DNA of 37,018 nucleotides from Clostridiales bacterium (lineage in GTDB: Bacteria; Bacillota; Clostridia; Christensenellales; Aristaeellaceae). The notes below the pieces were generated by a model. It saw only the letters and a program-made list of their open reading frames with translations, did not search any database and had not been told where the DNA came from. Below are positions 8,102-15,893 of the stretch, one piece after another. The stretch is from contig SFHK01000029.1 of the NCBI GenBank assembly GCA_004556395.1, positions 1-37,018 on the forward strand. The letters run 5' to 3'. Positions within the stretch are counted from its first letter, which is position 1; each line of letters begins with the position of its first letter. Both the position numbers and the translations under genes were made by a program.

Positions 8102-9292
8102 TTAGGCTTCCAGCCACTGGGCGACCTTTTCGTCGTACTGGCGGTAGAGGGCATCGGTACGGGCGTTTTGGGCGAAGGTTTCGCGGAGGTTTTCGAAGGC
8201 GACGGGACCGGAGGGGATGTCGTTCATGTATTCGATGAACACGTAGCCCCAGTCGCAGGGAACGGCGTCGGAGACGTCGCCGGGGGCTTTGAGAGCCATG
8301 GCGGCGGCTTCGATGGTGTCGGAGAAGTAGAGGGAGTCGGCGGAGAGCGCGAAGCCCTGCGCTTCGCCGGTTTCGCCCATCTGCTCCGCGCCGGTGTTGT
8401 ATTCGGCGAGCAGCGCTTCGAAGGTTTCACCCGCGTCAAGGCGCGCCCTGACGGCTTCGGCCTGCGGCTTCAGGAGGGCGAGAACGTCCGTCTTGCCCTG
8501 CTGCGCGGCGGCGATGGCCGCGTCGTCGATGGCGTCGTACTCGGCGATCAGGTATTCGTCGTACTTCGCGGAGAGCTCGTCGTCGAAGGGCACGAGCAGA
8601 AGGCGCACGCGGCGGTAGCCCTCGGGAATCCACGTGATCGGGGAATCGCCGTACAGCGCTTCGAAGCCGTAATCCTGCGGGTTCGCTTCGTAGTATTCCT
8701 TATCGCGCGCCAGCGCTTCGTCGTAGAGCGCGCGGACGTCCTCGTCGGTCACGGTCACGTCGCCGGCGACGTGTTCGAGGGCGGCGTTGCTCATGGCTTC
8801 GTTCAGGTAGGCTTCGGTGAATTCCTCAAGGGTGGTATCGTCGGCCGGCTCCTGCGATTTATGCACCTCGTAGGCTTCGGCGGCCTGCGCGCGCAGGGCG
8901 GCGGTTTCCTCATCGGTGAGCAGCTGAACGCCCTCCGCTTCCAGATGCGCGTTCACGAGCTTCTCAGCGACCATCTGCTGAAGCAGATCCAGCTGCACCT
9001 CGCGCGCTTCGTCGGTCAGGGCGTTCAGATCCTCGCCGTAGAACATGGCGTAAAGCTCGACGAGGTACTGGTATTCGTCGTAGGCCTCGTCAAAGGTGAT
9101 GAAGCCGCCGTCGAAGATGGCGACCACGGAGGGGTCGCGGTACAGGTCGAGCCGCGCCTGAAGCGTTTCGAGCTCCGCGCGAAGCCGGGCGATTTCCGCC
9201 TTCAACGCGTCGACGGATTCGGCCGTGGTGCTCTCGGCCGCGGCGGAGAACAGAAGCAAGAGGGAAAGAACGAGGGCAAGCAGTTTTTTCAT
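8102..9292 (-). CDS. Secreted SurA/PrsA-like peptidyl-prolyl isomerase-type chaperone
   Basis: Protein of 396 residues with an N-terminal signal peptide (MKKLLALVLSLLLLFSAAAES). No lipobox cysteine is present, so a soluble or envelope-associated product is predicted. A short coiled coil follows (about residues 27-50, LKAEIARLRAELETLQARL), then a SurA_N-like helical chaperone region (to about 215). The C-terminal part (about 225-395) resembles a parvulin rotamase domain (ARLDAGETFEALLAEYNT.., GFALSADSLYFSDTIEAAAMALKAPGDVSDAVPCDWGYVFIE is its length and order). Presumed role: folding of exported proteins. The start ATG has GGAGG nine bases upstream. It lies 16 bases after mnmA, hence co-transcribed. 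Catalytic activity is not assured from sequence. Confidence 0.8.
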   Translation of the reverse strand: MKKLLALVLSLLLLFSAAAESTTAESVDALKAEIARLRAELETLQARLDLYRDPSVVAIFDGGFITFDEAYDEYQYLVELYAMFYGEDLNALTDEAREVQLDLLQQMVAEKLVNAHLEAEGVQLLTDEETAALRAQAAEAYEVHKSQEPADDTTLEEFTEAYLNEAMSNAALEHVAGDVTVTDEDVRALYDEALARDKEYYEANPQDYGFEALYGDSPITWIPEGYRRVRLLLVPFDDELSAKYDEYLIAEYDAIDDAAIAAAQQGKTDVLALLKPQAEAVRARLDAGETFEALLAEYNTGAEQMGETGEAQGFALSADSLYFSDTIEAAAMALKAPGDVSDAVPCDWGYVFIEYMNDIPSGPVAFENLRETFAQNARTDALYRQYDEKVAQWLEA

Positions 9293-9308
9293 GGGGGAAA
9301 TCCTCCTG

Positions 9309-10400
9309 TTATGCGTTTTGTCTGTATGCGCTTTGGATGACCGCGCCGCCCAGGCATTCGTCCTCCAGATAGAAGGCGACGGTCTGCCCCGGCGTGATGG
9401 CGCGCTGGGTGGTCAGAAATTCCATTTCCACATCGGAGCCCCTCGGCGTGATGCGCACCGGCGACAGGGGCTGGCGATGGCGGAAGCGCGCCATGCATTC
9501 GAGCGTCTGCCCGTCCGCGACCGGCGGCGCGCCCGCGATCCAGCTGGCGGTTTCGGCAAGGCCGCCGACGGAATACAGAAGCGGACTGTCCGCGCCCTGC
9601 TGCACGATCAGGCGGTTGGTTTTGAGATCCTTGTCCACGACGAACCAGCGCTCGCACGTGCCGCGCCCGCCAATGCCGAGGCCGCGGCGCTGGCCGAGCG
9701 TGTAATACATCAGTCCGTCGTGCCGGCCGACGATTTCGCCCTCGGGCGTTGCGATGTCGCCGGGCTGCGCGGGCAGGTATTCGGACAGGAAGCGCTTGAA
9801 ATTGCGCTCGCCGATAAAGCATACGCCGGTGGAATCCTTTTTTTCACTCACCGGAATGCCGGCTTCGCGCGCAAGGGCGCGGATTTCCTGCTTGGTGAGG
9901 TTCGTCACCGGGAACATCGCGCGGGAGAGCTGCTCCTGCGTGATCGTCGAGAGAAAGTATGTCTGGTCCTTGTTTTCATCCTTCGCGCGAAGCAGGTGAT
10001 AGCGGCCGTCCGCGCGCTTTTCCACGCCCGCGAAGTGTCCCGTGGCCAGCTTTTCCGCGTCCAGCGACAGGGCGAAGTTCAGAAGCGGCGCGAACTTGAT
10101 TTCGCGGTTGCACATCACGTCCGGGTTGGGCGTGCGCCCGCGGCGGTATTCGTCCAGAAAGTGGGAGAACACGCGATCCATATACTCCCTGGCGAAGTTT
10201 ACGCCGTAATACGGAATGCCGATCGTGTCGCATACGTCGCGCACGTCCGACCAGTCGCGCTCGGCGGTGCATACGCCGCCCTCGTCCGCTTCCTCCCAGT
10301 TGTTCATGAACACGCCCACCACGTCGTAGCCCTGCTTTTTCAGAAGATACGCCGCCACCGACGAATCCACGCCGCCGGACATGCCCACAACGATTCTCAT
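9309..10400 (-). CDS. mnmA: tRNA-specific 2-thiouridylase MnmA
   Basis: Enzyme of 363 residues that thiolates U34 of tRNAs for Lys, Glu and Gln, using ATP and a persulfide sulfur. The PP-loop SGGVDSS is at residues 8-14. The two catalytic cysteines are visible as PDVMCNRE (C97) and STGVCFIGERNF (C194), followed by the family motif FLPAQPG-like YLPAQPGDI and YYTLGQRRGLGIGG. Full length. The start at 10400 has GGGAGG just upstream on the minus strand. First gene of a two-gene operon; no clear promoter is identified in the short upstream stretch. Confidence 0.96.
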   Translation of the reverse strand: MRIVVGMSGGVDSSVAAYLLKKQGYDVVGVFMNNWEEADEGGVCTAERDWSDVRDVCDTIGIPYYGVNFAREYMDRVFSHFLDEYRRGRTPNPDVMCNREIKFAPLLNFALSLDAEKLATGHFAGVEKRADGRYHLLRAKDENKDQTYFLSTITQEQLSRAMFPVTNLTKQEIRALAREAGIPVSEKKDSTGVCFIGERNFKRFLSEYLPAQPGDIATPEGEIVGRHDGLMYYTLGQRRGLGIGGRGTCERWFVVDKDLKTNRLIVQQGADSPLLYSVGGLAETASWIAGAPPVADGQTLECMARFRHRQPLSPVRITPRGSDVEMEFLTTQRAITPGQTVAFYLEDECLGGAVIQSAYRQNA

Positions 10401-10511
10401 GAATACCTGCCTCCCGCGCGATTGCTTTGCCGAATCGATTATACCATTGCAGCCGGCGTGTCCGCAAGGGAGATTTGTGTTTTTTATGCGGCGGAACGCG
10501 CACGGCTTTCA

Positions 10512-10681
10512 TTTAAAGCACCACCGCACAATTCGGCGGCGCGTCAGGCGATGTCTTTTCCGCCATCTGCAGCATGCAAATTTCTCGATTTACCTCCAGT
10601 AGACCTTCGAAATTTGCATTTGCATCTGATGAAAAATCCATTCGCCGGACGACCACCTCATTTGTGCGGCGCTGCCTTAAA
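10512..10681. mobile_element. MITE-like palindromic element, 170 bp
   Basis: Ends are imperfect inverted repeats: TTTAAAGCACCACCGCACAA (10512-10531) against TTGTGCGGCGCTGCCTTAAA (10662-10681). The complementarity continues inward through gtcAGGCGAt / TCGCCGGAC and atgcaaatttc / gaaatttgcat to a central loop near 10590-10600, so the whole element can fold into one long hairpin. The left end contains a nested palindrome (caccgcacaattcggcggcgc, 10522-10542) found in exact inverted form at 12340-12360. No coding capacity. This fits a non-autonomous mobile palindrome (MITE/REP type); no matching transposase is present, so mobility is inferred. Confidence 0.65.
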
Positions 10682-10697
10682 CGGCATACGAAAGGCA

Positions 10698-10738
10698 AAA
10701 ACAAAATCGCGCGGCATGCGTTGAATACACGCCGCGCG
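10698..10738 (-). terminator. Intrinsic terminator of the first ABC operon
   Basis: Perfect arms cgcgcggc (10708-10715) and gccgcgcg (10731-10738) are followed on the minus strand by GATTTTGTTTTT. It lies about 50 bases after the stop of the solute-binding protein gene. Confidence 0.8.
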
Positions 10739-10789
10739 AAGCCCTCTGATCAGGAATCACCCGAATTCCTGGTCATAGAAGCGATCCGA

Positions 10790-12301
10790 TTATTTCGCCA
10801 TTTCAAGTACCCACGGGTTGGCTTCCAGGTAGGCGCTGAACTGCGTGCGATACTCGTTGAGGTAGGTGTCCAGACCCGCGGCCTTCAGATTGGCGATCGC
10901 CTGGTCGATGTTGTCCTCATAGGAGACCATGCCGACCTTGATGGGATAGATGGAGGCGATGATCTCGGTCTGCAGGTTGCTGAGCTCGGTCTGCACGTTG
11001 CTGGCGTCGAAGATGAAGCCGGCAATGGGCGACACGACGGCGTTCTCCGCCTTGTAGGTCATGTAGTCGATCTGGGTATCCGGAGCGTCCGAGGAGAAGC
11101 GCATGAAGGGCAGATAGCCGGACATCCAGGTATCCATGGTGTAGAGGGTGTTGTCGTTCTCGTCCTTGATGTACTCGATTCGGTTTTCGCCCACGGGATT
11201 GTAGTGCACACCCTCAATGCCGTAGTGGAACAGGTCGTGGTTCTCCTTGGATGCGTACAGCCAGTTGAGGAACTTGAGACCGCTCTCCATGTCCTCCGAC
11301 GTGGCGGAGATGGCGTTGAGGTTCTGCACGAAGGTGCAGATCATCTCAGGCTTCTCGGGATTCATTTCAACCCATTCAACGGTGGTATTGATGCCGGTCT
11401 TCTGCTGAATGGTCACGCCGGTGGCGGGATCGAAGGTCTGGGAGGGCAGGAAGGCGCCCAGCTGCGCGTCGTCATACATCACGGAGTGATCGATGTTCAG
11501 CACGTCGGGGTTGACCAGACCGGCCTGATACATCTCGTAGTAGGTCTCGCAGTCGTTCTTGAACTCCTCGGACTCATAGAAGGAATCGATCGTACCGTCC
11601 TGACGCGCGAGAACCAGACCAAGGCTGTTCTCCACGTAGAAGGGATAGCTGTCATAGGTGCGGTGCAGCCAGTGCGCCGTATCCTGGTTCTGGTGGAACC
11701 AGTTGTAGGCCTTGATGCCGGTTTCGTTCAGGATGTATTCCTGAGACTTCTTCATCAGATCGATGACGTCGTCCACACTGTTGGAGGGGAACTCGTCATA
11801 GCCCACGGCCTTCATGACATCCACGCGCACGTTCATGTAGGACATGAGGTTGTCGAAGGAGCGCCAGGAGCAGGGAATGGCGTAGTGCTCGCCGTTGTAC
11901 AGGGAGCCGAGCCATTCGGTCTCGGTGAACATGCCGACAAGCTCCGGATACTTGTCCAGATACGGATCGACGGAGACGATGGCGCCCATGGCGGCCAGCG
12001 CGGACATGTTCTTGACGTCCTGCATGACATGCAGCAGCTCAAAGGGCTCGCCGGAGGAGAGCATCAGGTTGAGCTTGGTGTCGTACTCGCCCCAGGGGAT
12101 GCGGATGATCTCGACCTTGATGTCCACTCCGTCGGCGGCCAGTTTTTCGTTGACCGCGGCAATGCCGGTCTCGTAGTCGGGGGGCAGCGTGCCGGGCTGT
12201 ACGTAGCGCATCGGGTGTACCTCGGTCTCGGCCACGACCGTGATCGGCGTCACGGACAGAACCAGAGCGAGCGCCAGCAGGAGCAGGGTAAACTTCTTCA
12301 T
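10790..12301 (-). CDS. ABC transporter extracellular solute-binding protein (family 1, LplA-like)
   Basis: Binding protein of 503 residues for a sugar or oligosaccharide importer; substrate unknown. The signal peptide MKKFTLLLLALALVLSVTPI ends at a signal-peptidase-I-like site (VVA-E). There is no lipobox cysteine, unusual for a Gram-positive binding protein. Family features include the early fold 'DIKVEIIRIPWGEYDTKLNLMLSSGEPFELLH' (by position about residues 60-92), a conserved W-rich middle region, and a C-terminal DUF3502-like part with 'YPIKVGMVSYEDNIDQAI' type sequence in its last 60 residues. Start ATG 12299-12301 has AAAGGAGGAG just upstream. It is the last gene of a permease-permease-binding protein operon and is separated from the second permease by a palindrome at 12332-12370. 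Confidence 0.9.
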   Translation of the reverse strand: MKKFTLLLLALALVLSVTPITVVAETEVHPMRYVQPGTLPPDYETGIAAVNEKLAADGVDIKVEIIRIPWGEYDTKLNLMLSSGEPFELLHVMQDVKNMSALAAMGAIVSVDPYLDKYPELVGMFTETEWLGSLYNGEHYAIPCSWRSFDNLMSYMNVRVDVMKAVGYDEFPSNSVDDVIDLMKKSQEYILNETGIKAYNWFHQNQDTAHWLHRTYDSYPFYVENSLGLVLARQDGTIDSFYESEEFKNDCETYYEMYQAGLVNPDVLNIDHSVMYDDAQLGAFLPSQTFDPATGVTIQQKTGINTTVEWVEMNPEKPEMICTFVQNLNAISATSEDMESGLKFLNWLYASKENHDLFHYGIEGVHYNPVGENRIEYIKDENDNTLYTMDTWMSGYLPFMRFSSDAPDTQIDYMTYKAENAVVSPIAGFIFDASNVQTELSNLQTEIIASIYPIKVGMVSYEDNIDQAIANLKAAGLDTYLNEYRTQFSAYLEANPWVLEMAK

Positions 12302-12331
12302 GGGGTCTCCTCCTTTAAGATGGTTGTTTTT

Positions 12332-12370
12332 CTAAGGCAGCGCCGCCGAATTGTGCGGTGATGCCCTAAG
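12332..12370. repeat. Solo palindrome related to the ends of the 10512-10681 element
   Basis: Arms ctaaggcagcgccgc (12332-12346) and gcggtgatgccctaag (12355-12370) pair with about three mismatches around a short AT loop. The core 21 bases (12340-12360) are the exact reverse complement of 10522-10542. It sits in the 93-base gap between the second permease gene and the binding-protein gene, upstream of the latter's ribosome site, so its transcript would carry a hairpin there. Confidence 0.7.
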
Positions 12371-12394
12371 GCTTTCGCCTGATGAAACGAATGC

Positions 12395-13318
12395 TCAGCC
12401 CTTCACCGCGCCGATGGACAGACCCTTGACGAAGTACTTCTGCAGGAAGGGGTACAGCAGGATGATCGGCCCCATCGTGATGACGGAGGTCGCCATCTTG
12501 AAGGCCTCCTTCGGCGGATTCACGCGCGCGGCGCCGGACATCAGCTTGGTCATGGCCTGAATCTCGGACTGAATCTGGAACAGCAGCATTTGGAGCGGAT
12601 AGAGCTTCCGGTCGGTGATCAGCATGACGGCATTGAAGTAGTTATTCCAATAGCCGATCGCGTAGAACAATGTGATCGTGGCCAGAACCGGCAGGCACAG
12701 CGGGAAGTAAATCTGAAAGGCGATGCGCGCGTCGCCCGCTCCGTCAATGCGCGCCGATTCATTGAGCGCGTCGGGTATGCCCGCCACAAAGTTACGCACT
12801 AAGAACATGTTGAACGGCGAAAACATCAGCGAGGGCACGATCAGCGCCAGCAGGTTGTCGTACGCGCCGATTGCCTTTGAAACCATATACCACGGCACAA
12901 GCCCGGCGGAGAAGACCATCGTGAAATAGAAGTACAGCGACAGGCCGTTGCGGTACCGGCACTGCTTGCTGGCCAGTGTATAGCCCGCGCCGAAGGTAAT
13001 CAGCACCGCGGCCAGCGTGCCCACGATCGTCGCCGTTCCCGTGACCTGGTAGGAGCGCGGCACCGCCGAGGTTTTGCCGAACATCATTTTATAGGCCGCG
13101 AAGGACCAGTTCTGCGGGAAGAGGGAATAGCCGTTTAAGGTGATGCTCTTCTCCTCGGTCAGCGACACGATAATGACCATCAGAAACGGCAGAAGACACG
13201 CCAGCGCGAACAGAATTACGAACAGATGGATGAAAAACGAACCGACCCGCTCGCCGCGCGTCATCTTCATGTGAATTCCTGCATCCGCGGCGAGCGCCGC
13301 GGCGTTGTTTGCAGCCAT
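12395..13318 (-). CDS. Carbohydrate ABC transporter permease (YtcP/AraQ type)
   Basis: Inner subunit of the importer, 307 residues from ATG 13318, with six predicted membrane segments (first at about residues 27-50, FFIHLFVILFALACLLPFL). The EAA loop reads ESARIDGAGDARIAFQIYFPL. The C-terminus YFVKGLSIGAVKG is typical of YtcP-type permeases. A longer frame to 13432 is rejected because AAGGAGG at 13328-13334 lies nine bases before ATG 13318 and a longer protein would overlap the preceding permease by 74 bases. The binding-protein gene follows after a palindrome. Confidence 0.92.
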   Translation of the reverse strand: MAANNAAALAADAGIHMKMTRGERVGSFFIHLFVILFALACLLPFLMVIIVSLTEEKSITLNGYSLFPQNWSFAAYKMMFGKTSAVPRSYQVTGTATIVGTLAAVLITFGAGYTLASKQCRYRNGLSLYFYFTMVFSAGLVPWYMVSKAIGAYDNLLALIVPSLMFSPFNMFLVRNFVAGIPDALNESARIDGAGDARIAFQIYFPLCLPVLATITLFYAIGYWNNYFNAVMLITDRKLYPLQMLLFQIQSEIQAMTKLMSGAARVNPPKEAFKMATSVITMGPIILLYPFLQKYFVKGLSIGAVKG

Positions 13319-13358
13319 GGCTGAAGCCCTCCTTGTCATGTGAACGATCGCGGGCGCG

Positions 13359-14312
13359 TCAGAACAGCGCGCCCTCAGGATAATAGCGGCGGACGAGCCT
13401 GTTGGAGACGAAGACGAGGATGAAGCCCACAATCGACTGGTAAAGGCCGATCGCCATCGTCAGCGAGGGATTGCCGGTGTTCTTGAACGTGCGGAAGACG
13501 TAGGTATCGATGACCTCCGTGATGGGCATCAGCGTGGAGTTGTCGCGAATGATCGCGTACATCATTCCAAAGTCGCCGTAGAAAATGCGCCCGATGGACA
13601 TGAGCGTCAGAATGCTGATCGTGGGAATCAGAAGCGGGAGCGTGATGTAGCGGACGCGCTTGAAGCGCGTCGCGCCGTCGATGGCGGCAGCTTCGTAGAT
13701 CGATTCGTCAATGCCCGTGATCGCCGCGAGATAAATGATGGAATTATAGCCCGCGTATTTCCAGATATTCAGGATCATCAGGATTGGATACCAGTAGCGC
13801 GGCGTCGCGTAGAAATTGATTCGCTCCCCGCCCATGCGCTGGATCACGCGGTTGAGCATGCCGCTCTCCGTGCCGAGGATGCCCATGAGCATGTAGCTGA
13901 CGATGACCCACGAGATGAAGTAGGGAAACAGCATCGCCGACTGCGTGACCTTGAGGAAGGCCTTCCCGCGGATCTCATTGAGCAGGAGCGCCAGCAGAAT
14001 CGCGAATACCGTGCCGAAAATCAGAAACAGGATATTGATCACCAGCGTGTTGCGCGTAACCGCCCACGCCCAGGACGAACGGAAGAACGAGCTGAAATTG
14101 TCGAGTCCGCTGAAAGGACTGGCCATTCCCGTTTTGTAGTGGAACTTCTGGAAGGCAATCACGATATAGGGAAGCGTCATGTAGCCATAGATAAATGTGT
14201 AAACGATCGCCGGCAAAGCCAGCAGGTAGAGGAACTTCTTGCTCCATACCTCCGCGAACGGATTGACGAGCCTGTGCTTTTTTGCTGCGACCTTCACGGG
14301 CGTATTGTCCAT
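13359..14312 (-). CDS. Carbohydrate ABC transporter permease (LplB/UgpA type)
   Basis: Partner permease of 317 residues with six membrane segments. The first (YLLALPAIVYTFIYGYMTL, about residues 29-47) follows a basic cytoplasmic N-terminus. The EAA loop is YEAAAIDGATRFKRVRYITLPLL. The C-terminal half carries 'DTYVFRTFKN' and ends NRLVRRYYPEGALF, as in LplB-like proteins. ATG 14312 is chosen with AAAGGA about twelve bases upstream; a GTG at 14321 is possible but too close to that site. First gene of the operon. The ATP-binding subunit is not in the window and is probably a shared MsmK-type ATPase elsewhere, as is common for this class (inference). Confidence 0.92.
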   Translation of the reverse strand: MDNTPVKVAAKKHRLVNPFAEVWSKKFLYLLALPAIVYTFIYGYMTLPYIVIAFQKFHYKTGMASPFSGLDNFSSFFRSSWAWAVTRNTLVINILFLIFGTVFAILLALLLNEIRGKAFLKVTQSAMLFPYFISWVIVSYMLMGILGTESGMLNRVIQRMGGERINFYATPRYWYPILMILNIWKYAGYNSIIYLAAITGIDESIYEAAAIDGATRFKRVRYITLPLLIPTISILTLMSIGRIFYGDFGMMYAIIRDNSTLMPITEVIDTYVFRTFKNTGNPSLTMAIGLYQSIVGFILVFVSNRLVRRYYPEGALF

Positions 14313-14391
14313 GCGTCTCACAGTCCTTTCGCCGTCGTCATAGCGGAGACGCCGCGATGGGCGCTCCAGAATTCACATAATATTCTACACA

Positions 14392-14420
14392 ATTATACAT
14401 GTTTGTCAGGGCTTTGTCCT
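14392..14420 (-). promoter_or_regulatory. Candidate promoter of the first ABC operon
   Basis: On the minus strand AGGACA (complement of 14415-14420) is followed after 17 bases by a perfect TATAAT (complement of 14392-14397), about 80 bases before the permease start. The -35 box is weak, as expected for an activator-dependent promoter next to an AraC-family gene. Confidence 0.6.
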
Positions 14421-14562
14421 ATGGTATTTTGACAAAAAATTATGTTGCGTTGACGAGTCTTTCCTGAGCTCGTTCGGAATGGCGGTGGGAGGAATACCGC
14501 GCATATACGCTCTGCTCATTGCATGAGAATGGCGCAATACGGATGATTCGCATAAAATTCGG

Positions 14563-14592
14563 CTGGCATTTCGCTCTGTTTTGTGCTATATT
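14563..14592 (+). promoter_or_regulatory. Candidate promoter of the AraC-family regulator gene
   Basis: TATATT (14587-14592) lies 21 bases before the start codon, with TGGCAT (14563-14568) 18 bases further upstream as a weak -35. The divergent gap 14313-14612 also holds the octamer gaatggcg twice (near 14477 and 14527), a possible regulator site. Nothing else is seen in this gap. Confidence 0.45.
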
Positions 14593-14612
14593 ATATCAAA
14601 GGATGTGATTGC

Positions 14613-15449
14613 ATGGCGATACCGAGACTCTCTCTGCCAAATGACGCGAGCGTGACGGGCATGAGTGTCGTAAAGCAGGACAATGTATACGACACGTACC
14701 CGATTCATTGCCACGAATTCGACGAGCTGTTCTTTATATTCAGGGGGCGCGCGATACATAATATCAACGGTCAGCACCAGGTCATCGAGAAGGGATCGCT
14801 GGTGTTCATCCGACCGGACGACACGCATTGCTATTCGCCGCTGAACAACTATGATTTCGGCATGTATACGCTGGGTTTTCCACCGGATATTACAAGGTGC
14901 GCGCTCGATTACTCGGGTCTTGAGATGAATAACGCGGTGTTCCCGCCTCAGGTAACCGTATACGGGGCGGACTACACGTGGCTGGAAAACAGGATGGAAC
15001 GCCTGTGGCTGATCCGGTCTCCGCAGCGGCTGCAGCTGTTCCGGGCGATTTTTCCGGCAATTCTTGAAATGCTGTTTGGCAGGGACAACGCGAAACAGTC
15101 GGAGGCGGCGTTGATTCCGCCCTGGCTCGCCAGGCTGGAGGAAAGCATGCGTCTTCGCGAAAATTACATTGCGGGACTGGATCGACTGCTGGAGCTCTGT
15201 CCCTATTCGCAGGAATATCTCAATCGCATGTTCAGGCTGTATTTAAAGACGACGCCCACCGAGTACATCAACGCCCGGCGCATGACCTATGCCACAGAGC
15301 TGCTGCTCGGAGGAGAGCACAGCATCACGGAGATATGCTTTGCGTCCGGCTTCAATAATCTCAGCCATTTTTACACCGTCTTTCACCGAATGTATGATTG
15401 CACGCCTAAGGAGTTCGTCAGACGGATGACGGCGGAGCAGATGAGATGA
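14613..15449 (+). CDS. AraC-family transcriptional regulator with cupin sensor domain
   Basis: Regulator of 278 residues, transcribed divergently from the first ABC operon and so the likely controller of it, sensing a carbohydrate. The N-terminal cupin/AraC-binding domain (about residues 25-110) has YPIHCHEFDELFFIFRG and GSLVFIRPDDTHCY. The C-terminal double helix-turn-helix (about 180-278) shows SQEYLNRMFRLYLKTTPTEY and a second helix pair with ITEICFASGFNNLSHFYTVF and TPKEFVRR. The frame extends ten codons upstream to an ATG at 14583, but that overlaps the promoter; ATG 14613 has AAAGGAT at 14598-14604. The ligand cannot be deduced. Confidence 0.9.
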   Translation: MAIPRLSLPNDASVTGMSVVKQDNVYDTYPIHCHEFDELFFIFRGRAIHNINGQHQVIEKGSLVFIRPDDTHCYSPLNNYDFGMYTLGFPPDITRCALDYSGLEMNNAVFPPQVTVYGADYTWLENRMERLWLIRSPQRLQLFRAIFPAILEMLFGRDNAKQSEAALIPPWLARLEESMRLRENYIAGLDRLLELCPYSQEYLNRMFRLYLKTTPTEYINARRMTYATELLLGGEHSITEICFASGFNNLSHFYTVFHRMYDCTPKEFVRRMTAEQMR

Positions 15450-15498
15450 TGCGAATTACCTGCTGTTTCGGGCGGCGCCGCGCAGCGCGTAAAAGAAG

Positions 15499-15526
15499 TG
15501 ACAGGGACGGGCGGATATGCTATAAT
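15499..15526 (+). promoter_or_regulatory. Promoter of the DUF6054 gene
   Basis: GTGACA (15499-15504), a 16-base spacer and TATAAT (15521-15526) with an extended TGC before it. It lies directly upstream of GGGGGAGGTGG and the ATG at 15545, giving a leader of about 12 bases. Confidence 0.65.
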
Positions 15527-15544
15527 TCAGGGGGAGGTGGGAAA

Positions 15545-15883
15545 ATGGCAAAATTTGAGTTTCGAACCATCGGAAACTTCGATGAGATCGTGGGCGCGCT
15601 CGACCGCGCGATTCTGGACAGCGCGCTGACCATGCGTCTGGTGGAGGAAAGCCTGATCGTGTGCCGCGGCGCGCGGGTGTCCGTGCGCGTGTACGACCAG
15701 TATTTCATGCGCAATTCCAGCCGCGCCGCGCTGACGCTGACCGTGGTGGAGGCGGACGGCGAGGTCGCCATTTCCGCCATCGGCTCCGGCGGCGGAACCG
15801 GCGCGATTTTCAATTTCAGCTATGGCGCGGAATCGAAGATGGTCGGCGTGGTGGAAGACGCCGTGCGGCGAATGGGACTGTGA
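15545..15883 (+). CDS. DUF6054 family protein
   Basis: Small cytoplasmic protein of 112 residues that starts MAKFEFRTIGNFDEIVGAL, characteristic of the DUF6054 family found in Clostridia; function unknown. It has a mixed alpha/beta pattern, a central basic strand pair (RVSVRVYDQYFMRNSSRAA) and a glycine-rich stretch AISAIGSGGGTGAIF. There is no signal peptide or membrane segment. ATG 15545 follows a very strong ribosome site and its own promoter. The next gene starts 11 bases after its stop and is probably co-transcribed. Confidence 0.75.
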   Translation: MAKFEFRTIGNFDEIVGALDRAILDSALTMRLVEESLIVCRGARVSVRVYDQYFMRNSSRAALTLTVVEADGEVAISAIGSGGGTGAIFNFSYGAESKMVGVVEDAVRRMGL

Positions 15884-15893
15884 GGAAAGCAAG

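Larger units (their letters stand above)
10401..10789. other. Intergenic region with palindromic element and terminator, no gene
   Basis: This 389-base gap between mnmA (leftward, starting here) and the 3' end of the first ABC operon holds the mnmA upstream region (10401-10511), a 170-bp palindromic element (10512-10681) and the ABC-operon terminator (10698-10738). Short open frames in it run through the palindrome and show no family features. Confidence 0.7.

Noticed and set aside
7937..9340. A 467-codon plus-strand frame across the SurA/PrsA-like gene.
   Set aside because: Shadow of the minus-strand gene, which has a signal peptide, ribosome site and terminator.
10574..12361. A 595-codon plus-strand frame over the first binding-protein gene.
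   Set aside because: Antisense shadow; begins within the palindromic element and shows no protein family.
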